NCBI RefSeq assembly: GCF_031951985.1
Contig: NZ_JAVLVU010000001.1
Coordinates: 310,001 to 374,000, forward strand
Direction of reading: 5' to 3'
Length of the DNA stretch: 64,000 nt
Source: Mucilaginibacter terrae
GTDB taxonomy: Bacteria; Bacteroidota; Bacteroidia; Sphingobacteriales; Sphingobacteriaceae
Shown: positions 1 through 8,814 of the stretch, in pieces
Position numbering within the stretch: the stretch's first letter is position 1
Layout: every line of letters starts with the position of its first letter
Notes under the pieces: generated by a model
Databases searched by the model: none
The model's input: the letters and a program-made list of their open reading frames with translations, nothing else
Told to the model about the DNA's origin: nothing
Position numbers and translations under genes: made by a program

Positions 1-286
1 CAACGTTGCCCACATGAGCTATTCCGGCATTATTAACCAAAATATCTATATCACCTATCAACTGAAACACATCTGTGATTTGCTGCCGATCGGTAACATC
101 GGCGCTATAGGCAAACGCCCGGCCACCGTTGGCTTCAATTTCGTGTACGGTTTGGGTAGCGGCACCAGCATTCAATTCAATAATATGTACGGTGGCGCCC
201 TGGCGGGCAAACAACAGCGCAATAGCCTTACCTATACCACTGCCGCCGCCTGTAATAACGGCATGTTTTGCTTGTAAACTAAACAT
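1..286 (-). CDS. SDR-family oxidoreductase, 3' part outside window
   Basis: Short-chain dehydrogenase/reductase, an NAD(P)-dependent cytoplasmic enzyme that oxidises or reduces a sugar-derived hydroxyl/keto group. The visible 95 N-terminal residues begin MFSLQAKHAVITGGGSGIGK, giving the Rossmann glycine motif TGGGSGIG, and reach the structural NNAG motif at about residue 87. The catalytic Tyr-Lys lies beyond the window. It starts 17 bases after the stop of the UxaA-like dehydratase and is read in the same direction, so the two are very likely one operon. In Bacteroidota such a pair, next to an AraC regulator, often serves L-fucose or related deoxy-sugar acid breakdown, with the SDR oxidising the 2-keto-3-deoxy acid. 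The substrate is inference. Confidence 0.9.
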   Translation of the reverse strand, partial: MFSLQAKHAVITGGGSGIGKAIALLFARQGATVHIIELNAGAATQTVHEIEANGGRAFAYSADVTDRQQITDVFQLIGDIDILVNNAGIAHVGNV

Positions 287-303
287 TATTGTGTTTGATA
301 TTT

Positions 304-1965
304 TTATAGTGAAACACCTCTTTTCCATGGTATAAAATCGTCTTGCCCCAGCAAAACGGCTTTGGGTTTGATATTGCCGCCCGCAACCTCAATTACGTAG
401 TTAAGTATGCGATGTGCGGTTTGTTGAATGGTTTCTTCACCACTGATGATTGGGCCGCAATCAATATCAATAATATCGGGCATGCGGTTCAATAAAGCGG
501 TGTTGGTTGAAAGTTTAATTACCGGCACGATGGGGTTGCCCGTTGGTGTACCCAGGCCCGTCGTGAAAAGCACGATATTTGCCCCTGCGGCTACTTCGGC
601 CGTAGTGCTCTCTACATCGCTGCCCGGGGTGCAAAGTAGGTTGAGGCCGGGTTGGGTTACCTTTTGGGGATAATCGAGCACATCGGTTACGGGCGAGGTG
701 CCGCCTTTTTTGGCCGCCCCTGCCGATTTTATGGCATCGGTTATCAACCCATCCCTGATATTACCGGGCGATGGGTTGGCGTAAAAGCCCGAACCGGCAG
801 CCTCGGCCTGTGCATTATACGTGCGCATAAGGTGCATAAAGCGCTGTGCCATAGGTTCGTTCAGGCAGCGGTCACTCAGGTCCTGCTCTACCCCGCACAG
901 CTCCGGAAATTCGGCCAAAATAATGCTTCCGCCAAGGGCAACCATCACATCAGACAAATAGCCCAACGCCAGGTTGGCCGATATACCCGAAAAGCCATCC
1001 GATCCGCCACACTCCAGCCCTATGCAAAGTTTTGATAATGGAGCCGGACTGCGCTGTAACTGGTTGGCCTGCATTAGACCCGCAAAGGTTTGCCTCAGCG
1101 CCTCTTTCATCAGCTTGTTTTCGGTGCCCATTTGCTGTTGTTCGAGTACAATGAGCGATTTATTGAACTGCGGGTCGCGCTTTTGTATTTCGGCCCTTAA
1201 AATATCGGTCTGTGCATGCTGGCATCCGAGGCTAAGCACGGTAGCCCCCGCAACATTCGGATGGGTAATGTAACCGGCCAGCAGCCCGCAAAGCGCATCC
1301 GAATCAGACCGTGTACCGCCGCAGCCCAATTCGTGGTTTAAAAACTTTACCCCATCAATATTGGGGAAAAGTTTAAAACTTTGTTGCTGAGGTGATGACT
1401 GTTGCAGTTCGGCCGATAGTATCTCTTCAACAGTTTTACCTGCCTTATACATCTCTATCAGGTCGCTCACCTCCTGTTCATAGCCTTTGGGCTTTTCAAA
1501 CCCTAAGCGGGTATAAAGGGCTTCTTTAAGCACAGTTACATTGCGGTTTTCGCAAAACACCAGCGGTATAACCAACCAGTAGTTTGCTGTACCTACCTCA
1601 CCGTTGCTGCGGTGATAGCCCATAAAGGTTTTTTTTGCAAACTCTTCTGTATCGGGCTTTTCCCATGTCGTTTTGCGTTCCCCTAAAGTAAAATCGGTTG
1701 AGGCATGATAAACATTGTTAACAGTAATGGCAGCACCACGTGCAATTGGCTGCGATGCCTTACCTACCAATACCCCGTACATGTATATCTCATCGTTCGT
1801 GTTGAGGGTACTAATTGTAAACTTATGCTTAGCCTCTACCGGTGTAACCAACTCAAAAACATCATCATTATGCTTAATGAGTGTTCCTCCGGGCAGGTTT
1901 TTGAGCGCTACCCATACATTATCAACAGGATGAATTTGCAAATAGCTTGAAGTTTCAGACATCAT
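304..1965 (-). CDS. UxaA-family altronate/galactarate (or fuconate-type) dehydratase
   Basis: Sugar-acid dehydratase of the D-altronate/D-galactarate dehydratase family, which removes water from an aldonate to give a 2-keto-3-deoxy acid. An N-terminal SAF-like domain (about residues 1-90) precedes the large catalytic part. Family motifs are visible: ELGCGGTRSDSD mid-protein and LECGGSDGFSG further on. A longer open frame reaches 2019, but the extra 18 residues look unlike the family start, so the Met-Met pair at 1965/1962 (MSETSSYLQI) is preferred. At about 553 residues it has the usual family length. It is divergent from the AraC-type gene at 2203 and followed at once by the SDR gene. The family also includes L-fuconate-type enzymes in Bacteroidota, so altronate is not certain as substrate. 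Confidence 0.88.
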   Translation of the reverse strand: MMSETSSYLQIHPVDNVWVALKNLPGGTLIKHNDDVFELVTPVEAKHKFTISTLNTNDEIYMYGVLVGKASQPIARGAAITVNNVYHASTDFTLGERKTTWEKPDTEEFAKKTFMGYHRSNGEVGTANYWLVIPLVFCENRNVTVLKEALYTRLGFEKPKGYEQEVSDLIEMYKAGKTVEEILSAELQQSSPQQQSFKLFPNIDGVKFLNHELGCGGTRSDSDALCGLLAGYITHPNVAGATVLSLGCQHAQTDILRAEIQKRDPQFNKSLIVLEQQQMGTENKLMKEALRQTFAGLMQANQLQRSPAPLSKLCIGLECGGSDGFSGISANLALGYLSDVMVALGGSIILAEFPELCGVEQDLSDRCLNEPMAQRFMHLMRTYNAQAEAAGSGFYANPSPGNIRDGLITDAIKSAGAAKKGGTSPVTDVLDYPQKVTQPGLNLLCTPGSDVESTTAEVAAGANIVLFTTGLGTPTGNPIVPVIKLSTNTALLNRMPDIIDIDCGPIISGEETIQQTAHRILNYVIEVAGGNIKPKAVLLGQDDFIPWKRGVSL

Positions 1966-2202
1966 TATGGTATACAAGGTGAACGCGTGTAGCAACGAGA
2001 TGCGAAACCGCATTGGCAAACAACGTTTATAATTAGTTTAGTGCAAATAAAGATGATTGCAAGCGCTGTTTTTTTAATACAATTACCATAATATTCAACT
2101 TAATTGGCATTATATACTTAAATTAGCACCAATAACTGTAAACCTGGTTTAACAACAAATGTGATATTATGTTAAACTTTCAACCATTCTGGTTTTTAAG
2201 CA

Positions 2203-3105
2203 ATGAAACCTCAATTACTTAAGGTAGCTACCGGGCCGGCTCAATCATTTAGCGTACGGCGTGATCTTGTACCTTTTTTTAATAATAAATGGCATTACCA
2301 TACCGAGCTTGAACTTATACATTTAGAAAAAGGTTCGGGAATGCAATTTGTGGGCGATAGTATTAAGAATTTTGGCAATGGTGATATTGTATTGCTTGGA
2401 TCGAATCTGCCCCATTACTGGCGATTTGACACACCCCAGCTTATGCAGCACGAGCTAAGCGCCGCCGATATTACGGTTACTCATTTTAATGAAAGTTTTT
2501 GGGGCGACAAATTTTTAACCTTGCCCGAAACCAACGCCATTAAAAACCTGCTCGAACGGGCGCAGCGCGGCATACAGGTACTTGGGCACACCCGCAAGCA
2601 AGTTGCACTGCTTATGCAGAAAATGTTGGATGCACATACAATTAAGCGCCTGTTGCTGTTACTCGAAATATTGGAACGAATAGCTCAAAGCAAGGAAATA
2701 AGCTACCTCTCATCGGTGGCGTTTGTGCCTAACCTGCAAAAAGCCGACAATAACCGCATTAACGCCATTTACGAGCACTCGCTGGCTAACTATCGTAATA
2801 AGATAACGCTTAACGAAATTGCATCGGTGGCCAATATAAGCCCGCACTCGTTTTGCCGGTATTTTAAAACGCATACAGGTAAAACTTACTCGGGCTTTTT
2901 GCTCGAATATAAGGTGGGGGTTGCCTGCAAGCTACTCATCGAAGACAAACTTTCGATACAGCAAATATGTTACGAGACGGGGTTTAACAACTTTGCCAGT
3001 TTTTACAAATCATTCAAAAAGATCACAAAAAAAACTCCGCTTGCATATCAAAAAGATTTTAATAGCAATAGGAAGGATGATTACCTAAACGATAAAATTG
3101 TGTAA
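2203..3105 (+). CDS. AraC-family transcriptional regulator
   Basis: DNA-binding activator that senses a sugar or sugar acid. An N-terminal cupin-like domain (about residues 15-110, with KWHYHTELELIH and GDIVLLGSNLPHYW) binds the ligand. A C-terminal pair of helix-turn-helix motifs (about 195-290) carries the AraC signatures LNEIASVANISPHSFCRYFK and QQICYETGFNNFASFYKSFK. At 300 residues it is of normal length. It is transcribed away from the dehydratase/SDR operon across a ~240-base AT-rich gap, the usual layout for a regulator of the divergent catabolic operon. The ligand is not visible from the sequence. Confidence 0.93.
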   Translation: MKPQLLKVATGPAQSFSVRRDLVPFFNNKWHYHTELELIHLEKGSGMQFVGDSIKNFGNGDIVLLGSNLPHYWRFDTPQLMQHELSAADITVTHFNESFWGDKFLTLPETNAIKNLLERAQRGIQVLGHTRKQVALLMQKMLDAHTIKRLLLLLEILERIAQSKEISYLSSVAFVPNLQKADNNRINAIYEHSLANYRNKITLNEIASVANISPHSFCRYFKTHTGKTYSGFLLEYKVGVACKLLIEDKLSIQQICYETGFNNFASFYKSFKKITKKTPLAYQKDFNSNRKDDYLNDKIV

Positions 3106-3309
3106 GTACTTACATCGGTCGCTATAATAATACCTTGCTCAAGTGTTGTACTAAATGAGGAGGCAATTAAAAGTGCTGTATTCAAGCCCTAAGTTCTTTA
3201 AGCCGATCCGAAATGGCAGGAGTGTTGATGCTGCCTCTCCTTGGTCATTTCGTTTAACAGGGTAAGAGCTATAGTTTGATCATAGTTCGGTTTAAAAAAG
3301 GTAGGTTTC

Positions 3310-3507
3310 CTACACCTTCAGCAAATCCGATGTAAAGATCTCAGCGTTAGACGCGGGCGGGAAATTACAGATCCTAACCGTCGACTGGGTTACAAAGTAT
3401 TGCTTTCTTTCATCATGGAGGTCAACCGTTTGTTTGTGATCGAGGAGCGTGCCGGTCACAGCAATCGTTTTATTCATCGAGTGTAAAACCACAATACTCT
3501 GCATCAT
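3310..3507 (-). CDS. Possible small protein, unknown function
   Basis: A 65-codon frame whose more plausible start is the internal Met at 3477 (MNKTIAVTGTLLDHKQTVDL). The composition is mixed and soluble, with no signal peptide or membrane segment. I do not recognise it. It lies alone on the minus strand in a gene-poor stretch and could be chance or the tail of a decayed gene. Conservation in related genomes would decide. Confidence 0.25.
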   Translation of the reverse strand: MMQSIVVLHSMNKTIAVTGTLLDHKQTVDLHDERKQYFVTQSTVRICNFPPASNAEIFTSDLLKV

Positions 3508-3640
3508 GTTTCATTGCAAGGTAGCCACCGCAAACGGAGCAATGAAAAAGTTATTGGATATTAATTAAATCGTTTTAGATCATCTAATAAACGGTGTTCC
3601 TGACACATGATGTATTTTAAGTGAATTTGCTCCAATAACG

Positions 3641-3760
3641 TTAGTCGAATAGACCGTTACAGGTGAAAAACTCAACTTCCCGGCCGTCGATCATTGCAAC
3701 CGGAATGCAGTTTTCACACCACGCATTTAATATATAATATATATGGTCATCAACTTCCAT
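3641..3760 (-). CDS. Possible 39-residue protein or C-terminal remnant
   Basis: Frame starting MEVDDHIYYILNAWCENC and ending EVEFFTCNGLFD. The same frame is open further upstream (SIKTYFGI just before the Met) until a TGA at about residue -24, and reads coherently even before that stop. Aromatic and Cys-rich content is unlike random AT-rich DNA. It may be a genuine microprotein or the intact end of a gene broken by a nonsense codon. Confidence 0.28.
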   Translation of the reverse strand: MEVDDHIYYILNAWCENCIPVAMIDGREVEFFTCNGLFD

Positions 3761-4088
3761 GATGCCGAAATACGTCTTAATAGACCAGATATGTTTATCC
3801 TGAAATTTGATTAAGCACTGTACCTGCAGAGATCACAGCTCAAAAGTTTGTATTCGCGTTGGATTCTGACCGATTTCGCCTTGCAAATTGAATGAATTAC
3901 ACCCTGCGTATTTTATAAGTAAAATTTAATTTGGAGATCAAATATACCATTAGAATCAAAACATTCGTCGTCCTTGTGTCTTGCTAAGATGATCATAGGA
4001 TACCGTAATGTGCAAGATCATTCTTTCGGCAGTAGCGCGATACGAATGCAGTAGGAAACTTGAAAAGTAAATATGAGCGAACAATTAA

Positions 4089-4613
4089 ATGTTTATGGGG
4101 CACCGAGATCATCAACAATGGGCAGCAGATAATTATAAATACCTGTACAGTTTTGCTCAACGTAAGATCAATGATCCTGACCTTATCCGGGATTTGATAC
4201 AGGAAACATTTCTTGTTGCGTTGGAAAGTTACCCGAAGTTCGAGCAGCGCAGCAGCGACAAAACCTGGCTCACTGCGATCCTCAAACATAAAATATTTAA
4301 GTTTTACCGTCACAAAGCAATAGTAGAAAGAAATCTGGCTGGTAAGCTATGCTTTAACACGACAAGGGAGGACTCCAGGGCAGCGGTGAATTATGAAGGT
4401 CATTTACTCAACAAAGAGTTTATTTTGGCTTTGAATAATTTCGTAAATACTTTTCCGGCAACATGGAGGCAGCTGTATTCATTGAAATATGAACAGGATT
4501 TCACATCAAAGGAGATCTGTGAAAAACTAAAACTGACCCCAAATAACTATTGGGTCGTCCATCACCGTCTGAAAGCTTCGTTGAGACGATGGTACCTACA
4601 GCATTGGAACTGA
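4089..4613 (+). CDS. ECF-type RNA polymerase sigma factor
   Basis: Sigma-70 family factor of the extracytoplasmic-function type; it redirects RNA polymerase to a small set of promoters. Region 2 is visible at about residues 10-75 (LIRDLIQETFLVALE, then KTWLTAILKHKIFKFYRH), followed by a linker and region 4 with its helix-turn-helix (about 120-170, FTSKEICEKLKLTPNNYWVV then HHRLKASLRRW). The length, 174 residues, fits. In Bacteroidota such factors usually sit beside a FecR-type anti-sigma gene that controls a SusC/SusD locus. No FecR gene is present here, so this one is an orphan, although a SusC gene does begin 1.1 kb downstream. Confidence 0.9.
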   Translation: MFMGHRDHQQWAADNYKYLYSFAQRKINDPDLIRDLIQETFLVALESYPKFEQRSSDKTWLTAILKHKIFKFYRHKAIVERNLAGKLCFNTTREDSRAAVNYEGHLLNKEFILALNNFVNTFPATWRQLYSLKYEQDFTSKEICEKLKLTPNNYWVVHHRLKASLRRWYLQHWN

Positions 4614-5708
4614 CGATCAATTTTATTTTCTGTTGATGTAATGATTTCCTGTTTAGAATGCTAAATGTGGAATGTTTGTCGCCATCAGTCCAAGGTTATA
4701 CTCTTGATGATCCGGTCGAAAAGTAATGACACTTCTCTATGTCCTGGTATGATCATCTGTGACAAAAAGAGTTCGATTATTCTATAATGAATATCTTGCT
4801 CAAGCAATACCGCCATTCAAAGCGGTGGACGCAATCAAATTAAGATATCAGTCACCTATACAACTGGAATCCCAAAACAACACACGTAGTATGTGTGAGG
4901 AACGTTGCGCCGTTATCAGAATAAAAAGATTCGGGAATCTCTACAGTATTTAAGTTGATCGATTATAATACCGTGTAATCCTCTTTAGAAAGGGTTATTT
5001 AAAGAGTATCGCTTGAGCTCGTTGATCAAGATTATTCGAATTTTTAATTTTTACATATCTCGTTTCACATTGACATCATTCGTCACATTACCGTTGATTA
5101 AAACGATCACCCATTTTATACTAGTAAAAGAATTGATCAGACCTTCATTCCGTACTATTCTTTATAGATCCGGATTTGAGATATTTTGGCAGTTTCAACC
5201 CCAGATTTTGGGCTATACGTCCCCCTTTTATCCTCGACTTTATTTATTGATTTGTAATAACGTTAGGTACTGATCTGGTCATTTTTCGGAAGATCAGCCA
5301 ACCCATGTTTTAAACCAATTTATCAAATTATGAAAAAGATCAGATCCAATCCCAGTCATTGGAGGTGGTGCCCGCGCCTTACATTATTTCGAAGCTGTGA
5401 ACCCAGATGAAAATTTTTTGTGCCGATCTGACTGAACTGCTTAGATAGGGATCGGGTGAATCTGATCAATTAACAAGTGTTCAGGATCAATCTTTCCGTT
5501 CGGTTTATCAAGCTATTATTTGATCTGTTCCGGCGGTTAAATGGCATTAGATACAGCTTTCGAGTATACACGGTCATCATCTGTCAGCAAGTGCCCAAGG
5601 CTCTTTTGAATAATTTTATAAATGGGTCTGTGGCCTGTACCAATCTAAACCTATGAACTACGATTAATGAACCAAATGAATCAAAATTTCCAAACAAACT
5701 AAAGTGGC
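4614..5708. other. Long non-coding stretch upstream of the PUL
   Basis: Almost 1.1 kb without a convincing gene. Two open frames here (4759-4953, 5013-5273) have low-complexity or implausible translations and are taken as chance. A short coherent frame around 5350-5435 (PVIGGGARALHYFEAVNPDE) ends quickly at a stop and may be a scrap of a lost gene. The SusC promoter should lie in the last 100 bases, but I could not pick a clear TAnnTTTG box. Confidence 0.4.
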
Positions 5709-8700
5709 ATGAGAATTTTTACAATGATAAAGCATTGCAAGACATTGTTTTATGTGTTTCTTATATTTATTCCTATACTTTCCAGCGCACAAACCGTACA
5801 GGTGACCGGATTGGTGATCGATTCGCTAACCAATGAAGGGCTACCCGGCGCCAGCGTTTCAGTCAAAGGTAAATCTTTTCAGACCGCAACGACGATAGAT
5901 GGTAAATTCACCATTTCAGCAAATCTGGAAGATATTCTACAGGTACATTTCATTGGCTATGTCACCAAAGAAGTCAAGGTCAAGGGGAGTGAAGTTTTGA
6001 CCATAGCACTTAAAAAAACGCAAGGATCACTTGATGAAGTTGTGGTTATGGCCTATAACCCAACTGTTAAGAGAAAGGTAGTCGCATCCGTGACCAATGT
6101 GGATGTCAAACAAATCGAAACCTTAGCGGGATATAAAGATCTCGGCACTGCACTTCAAGGGCGGGTTGCTGGCGTGTTGATCACAAACACACAAGGTGGC
6201 CCGAATGCAAGCCCCGGCATCTCGATACGCGGCGCGGGAGACCCAATGTATGTTGTAGATGGCATTGTTCAAGACAAAGGATTTTTTCAACGATTGAACC
6301 CCCAGGATATAGAATCGCTTACCATAATGAAGGATGCGGCATCATCGGCCGTCTATGGCGCTACGGCGGCCAACGGCGTAATCGTCGTGCAGACCAAACG
6401 GGGTAAGACTGGCAGCACCCGGCTCAATTATACCTTAGATAATCAGTTTAACACACCAACTTTGCTGAATAAAAAATTGACGGCTTTGCAGCGCGCGCAG
6501 ACCGACAATGCCATTTATGATTATATGGGCTCGGTAAAACCTTATTCGGATGATATATTAAATATTATCAGAAATGGCGGAAATAATCAGTACCCCAATA
6601 ATGATTGGAATGACCTTTTAGTTAAAAAAAACGCTCTGTCGCAGCGCCACACCTTTACGCTCGATGGCGGTAATGAGACTACCCAGTACCGAACTTCGGC
6701 GATGATCTATAATCAGGGAACATTGCAGAAAAAGATCGCCGGTGATAATGACCCCATCGATTATAAGACCTACAGTGCCGATATAAATATGACCAGCAAT
6801 TTCCGCAAAGCAGGGGTAAAGCTCGGATTTGATTTTAAGCCTTATCTGACCGATAACAAGGTATTCGGTGGAGATCCATGGCTTACCTTGCAGTCAGTCA
6901 GCGCTTTGGCTAAAGCTTATAACACAAATGGATCCTATGCCCCTAACAGTCCGGTCGCTGCTTTTGCAGATACGAGGGCAGGCTATGTAAAAGTCTTTAA
7001 CTATGGATCTGATTTCCGTGGGAATCTTGACTGGCAGATTCCTTACATTAAAGGGCTAAAAGCAACTTTTACCGGTAACTTTGGATACGCTTCAGGTCGG
7101 ACAAAGACCTGGTCAGCTTCTGTGCAGACCTACAATGAAGACGGGTCTGCGGTCACCATTCCTACACCTCAGCTTACCATGCTGAACAGTTATGGCTGGC
7201 GATATGAGATCAATACTGGCTTTGCTTATGATACTAAGATTGCAAAAGATCATAGTCTGAGTGCCGGGCTGTATTTTAACCAACGGGAAACTTATGATGA
7301 ATCTACCACAGCCAAGCGTATCAACTACTTCGATAATCTGGATCAACTAAATGCCGGGCCGGTCGATGGTCAAACTACAGCAGGGAGCGCAGGAGAGTCA
7401 GGTCGATTGGGGTATATCGGCGTTCTAAATTATGATTACAAAGGGAAATATTTGTTAAGCTCGACCTTCAGGTATGACGGAACCGATGCCTATGCAGATG
7501 GCTCGAGGTGGGGTTTTTTTCCGTCGGCTGCCTTAGGTTATGTCATTTCCGAAGAAGGGTTTTTCAGATCCTTCAGAGACAAAACATCCATGGACCTGCT
7601 GAAGATCAGAGGGTCAATAGGTCAGATCGGCGAAACGTCGAGCCGTTTCGCCTACTTGTCCGGCTGGTCGGTCAACCCGACCGGAGCTTACATTGGTGGT
7701 GTTACTGTACCCACTATACTGCCTGGCCAGCTTGCCAGTTCAGATCTCACCTGGTATACGACCACCATGTGGAATGCCGGTTTTGACTTTGCTTTTTTCA
7801 ATAACCGTCTGAGCGGTAGCGCGGATTACTTCTTTCGCCGCACCACAGGTTTTTTGATAAATCCGGTTAATGTCTACAACTCTACCTTAGGTAATCTTAC
7901 CGGGACCAGTGGTTCCAGCTATGTATACGGGCTACCGAGGGTGAGATCTGACGATGCGTTCCGGAGAGCGGGTGCTGAATTCCAGATAAACTGGCAGGAC
8001 AGGAAAGGTGCTTGGAACTACAGTATCGGTGCTAATCTGACCATGTACGATGAATTATGGGAAAAATATGCGGCTGTGGATGATGCAACACAAGTACTGA
8101 ACCCAAAGACACGACAAACCTATCGGACAAAAGGGCTTGGCGGAACGGCTTATGATTATCTCGGCTTATTCAGAAATTCCCATGACCTATTAAACAATGT
8201 CATTGCAACTACAGGTGCAACCTTAATGGCCGGAGATGCCTATTACCGGGATATTAACGGAGATGGCCGGATCGATGCCGATGACCTTTCCTACGACAAC
8301 AAACCACGTGGCGCCATCCTTCAGTATGGTATTCCTTTCAGCATCGGTTATAAAGGAATATTTCTTGAGGGCCTCATTCAGGGCACAGGTCCGCAATACG
8401 GCCTGGTGAACCCCAATATCCGGGGGACCGGCGCAGCAAGGCTTCATTTTCAGAATCAACTGGATTTTTACTATCCCGGTAATCCTAACGCACGGCTGCC
8501 CCGGGCTGATGATAACTTTGGAGCTTGGAACGGTGAAACGAACCGGGCAGATTCACAGCTCTGGATGGTCAACAAGACTTATGTCAGGTTTAAGAATCTC
8601 AATATCGGCTACGACCTGACCAATTTGCTTAAACGAAACCGGATTTTCACCAGGGCAAGACTGTCTTTTGCCGCAACAAACTTGTTTACCATTTCACCGG

Positions 8701-8795
8701 CCAATGACTATTATGACCCCGAAACCGGTGCGGACCAGCTGAGTGCCTATCCCATCACTAAAACATATTCACTGGTGCTGAATGTAGGCTTTTAA
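5709..8795 (+). CDS. SusC/RagA-family TonB-dependent outer-membrane transporter
   Basis: Outer-membrane pore that imports oligosaccharides with energy from TonB. A signal peptide (about residues 6-27, ending SSAQ) precedes a carboxypeptidase-regulatory-like domain (about 30-105, VTGLVIDSLTNEGLPGASVS), a TonB box near 113 (DEVVVMAY), the plug domain (about 125-235, with SIRGAGDPMYVVDGIVQD and MKDAASSAVYGATAANGVI) and a long beta-barrel ending in the terminal Phe typical of outer-membrane proteins (VLNVGF). Met at 5724 is an equally good start. At 1028 residues it is full length. It is followed 19 bases later by its SusD partner. The GH127 gene downstream suggests an arabinose-containing glycan as cargo (inference). 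Confidence 0.97.
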   Translation: MRIFTMIKHCKTLFYVFLIFIPILSSAQTVQVTGLVIDSLTNEGLPGASVSVKGKSFQTATTIDGKFTISANLEDILQVHFIGYVTKEVKVKGSEVLTIALKKTQGSLDEVVVMAYNPTVKRKVVASVTNVDVKQIETLAGYKDLGTALQGRVAGVLITNTQGGPNASPGISIRGAGDPMYVVDGIVQDKGFFQRLNPQDIESLTIMKDAASSAVYGATAANGVIVVQTKRGKTGSTRLNYTLDNQFNTPTLLNKKLTALQRAQTDNAIYDYMGSVKPYSDDILNIIRNGGNNQYPNNDWNDLLVKKNALSQRHTFTLDGGNETTQYRTSAMIYNQGTLQKKIAGDNDPIDYKTYSADINMTSNFRKAGVKLGFDFKPYLTDNKVFGGDPWLTLQSVSALAKAYNTNGSYAPNSPVAAFADTRAGYVKVFNYGSDFRGNLDWQIPYIKGLKATFTGNFGYASGRTKTWSASVQTYNEDGSAVTIPTPQLTMLNSYGWRYEINTGFAYDTKIAKDHSLSAGLYFNQRETYDESTTAKRINYFDNLDQLNAGPVDGQTTAGSAGESGRLGYIGVLNYDYKGKYLLSSTFRYDGTDAYADGSRWGFFPSAALGYVISEEGFFRSFRDKTSMDLLKIRGSIGQIGETSSRFAYLSGWSVNPTGAYIGGVTVPTILPGQLASSDLTWYTTTMWNAGFDFAFFNNRLSGSADYFFRRTTGFLINPVNVYNSTLGNLTGTSGSSYVYGLPRVRSDDAFRRAGAEFQINWQDRKGAWNYSIGANLTMYDELWEKYAAVDDATQVLNPKTRQTYRTKGLGGTAYDYLGLFRNSHDLLNNVIATTGATLMAGDAYYRDINGDGRIDADDLSYDNKPRGAILQYGIPFSIGYKGIFLEGLIQGTGPQYGLVNPNIRGTGAARLHFQNQLDFYYPGNPNARLPRADDNFGAWNGETNRADSQLWMVNKTYVRFKNLNIGYDLTNLLKRNRIFTRARLSFAATNLFTISPANDYYDPETGADQLSAYPITKTYSLVLNVGF

Positions 8796-8814
8796 ACCTT
8801 TAATGTAAAGAAAA

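Larger units (their letters stand above)
3106..4088. other. Gene-poor stretch with two minus-strand small ORFs
   Basis: Nearly 1 kb between the AraC regulator and the ECF sigma factor. Only two short minus-strand frames look at all protein-like; they are listed separately. No RNA gene, long repeat or clear terminator was found. The frame upstream of the 3641 ORF also reads coherently until a TGA, so the area may hold remnants of decayed small genes. Confidence 0.4.

Noticed and set aside
1966..2019. 18-residue N-terminal extension of the UxaA-like protein
   Set aside because: It does not resemble the family start; the Met-Met at 1965/1962 gives the usual N-terminus.
5013..5273. 86-residue frame upstream of the PUL
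   Set aside because: Ile/Phe/Leu-rich from AT-rich DNA with no signal-peptide or membrane logic; no ribosome site or neighbour support.
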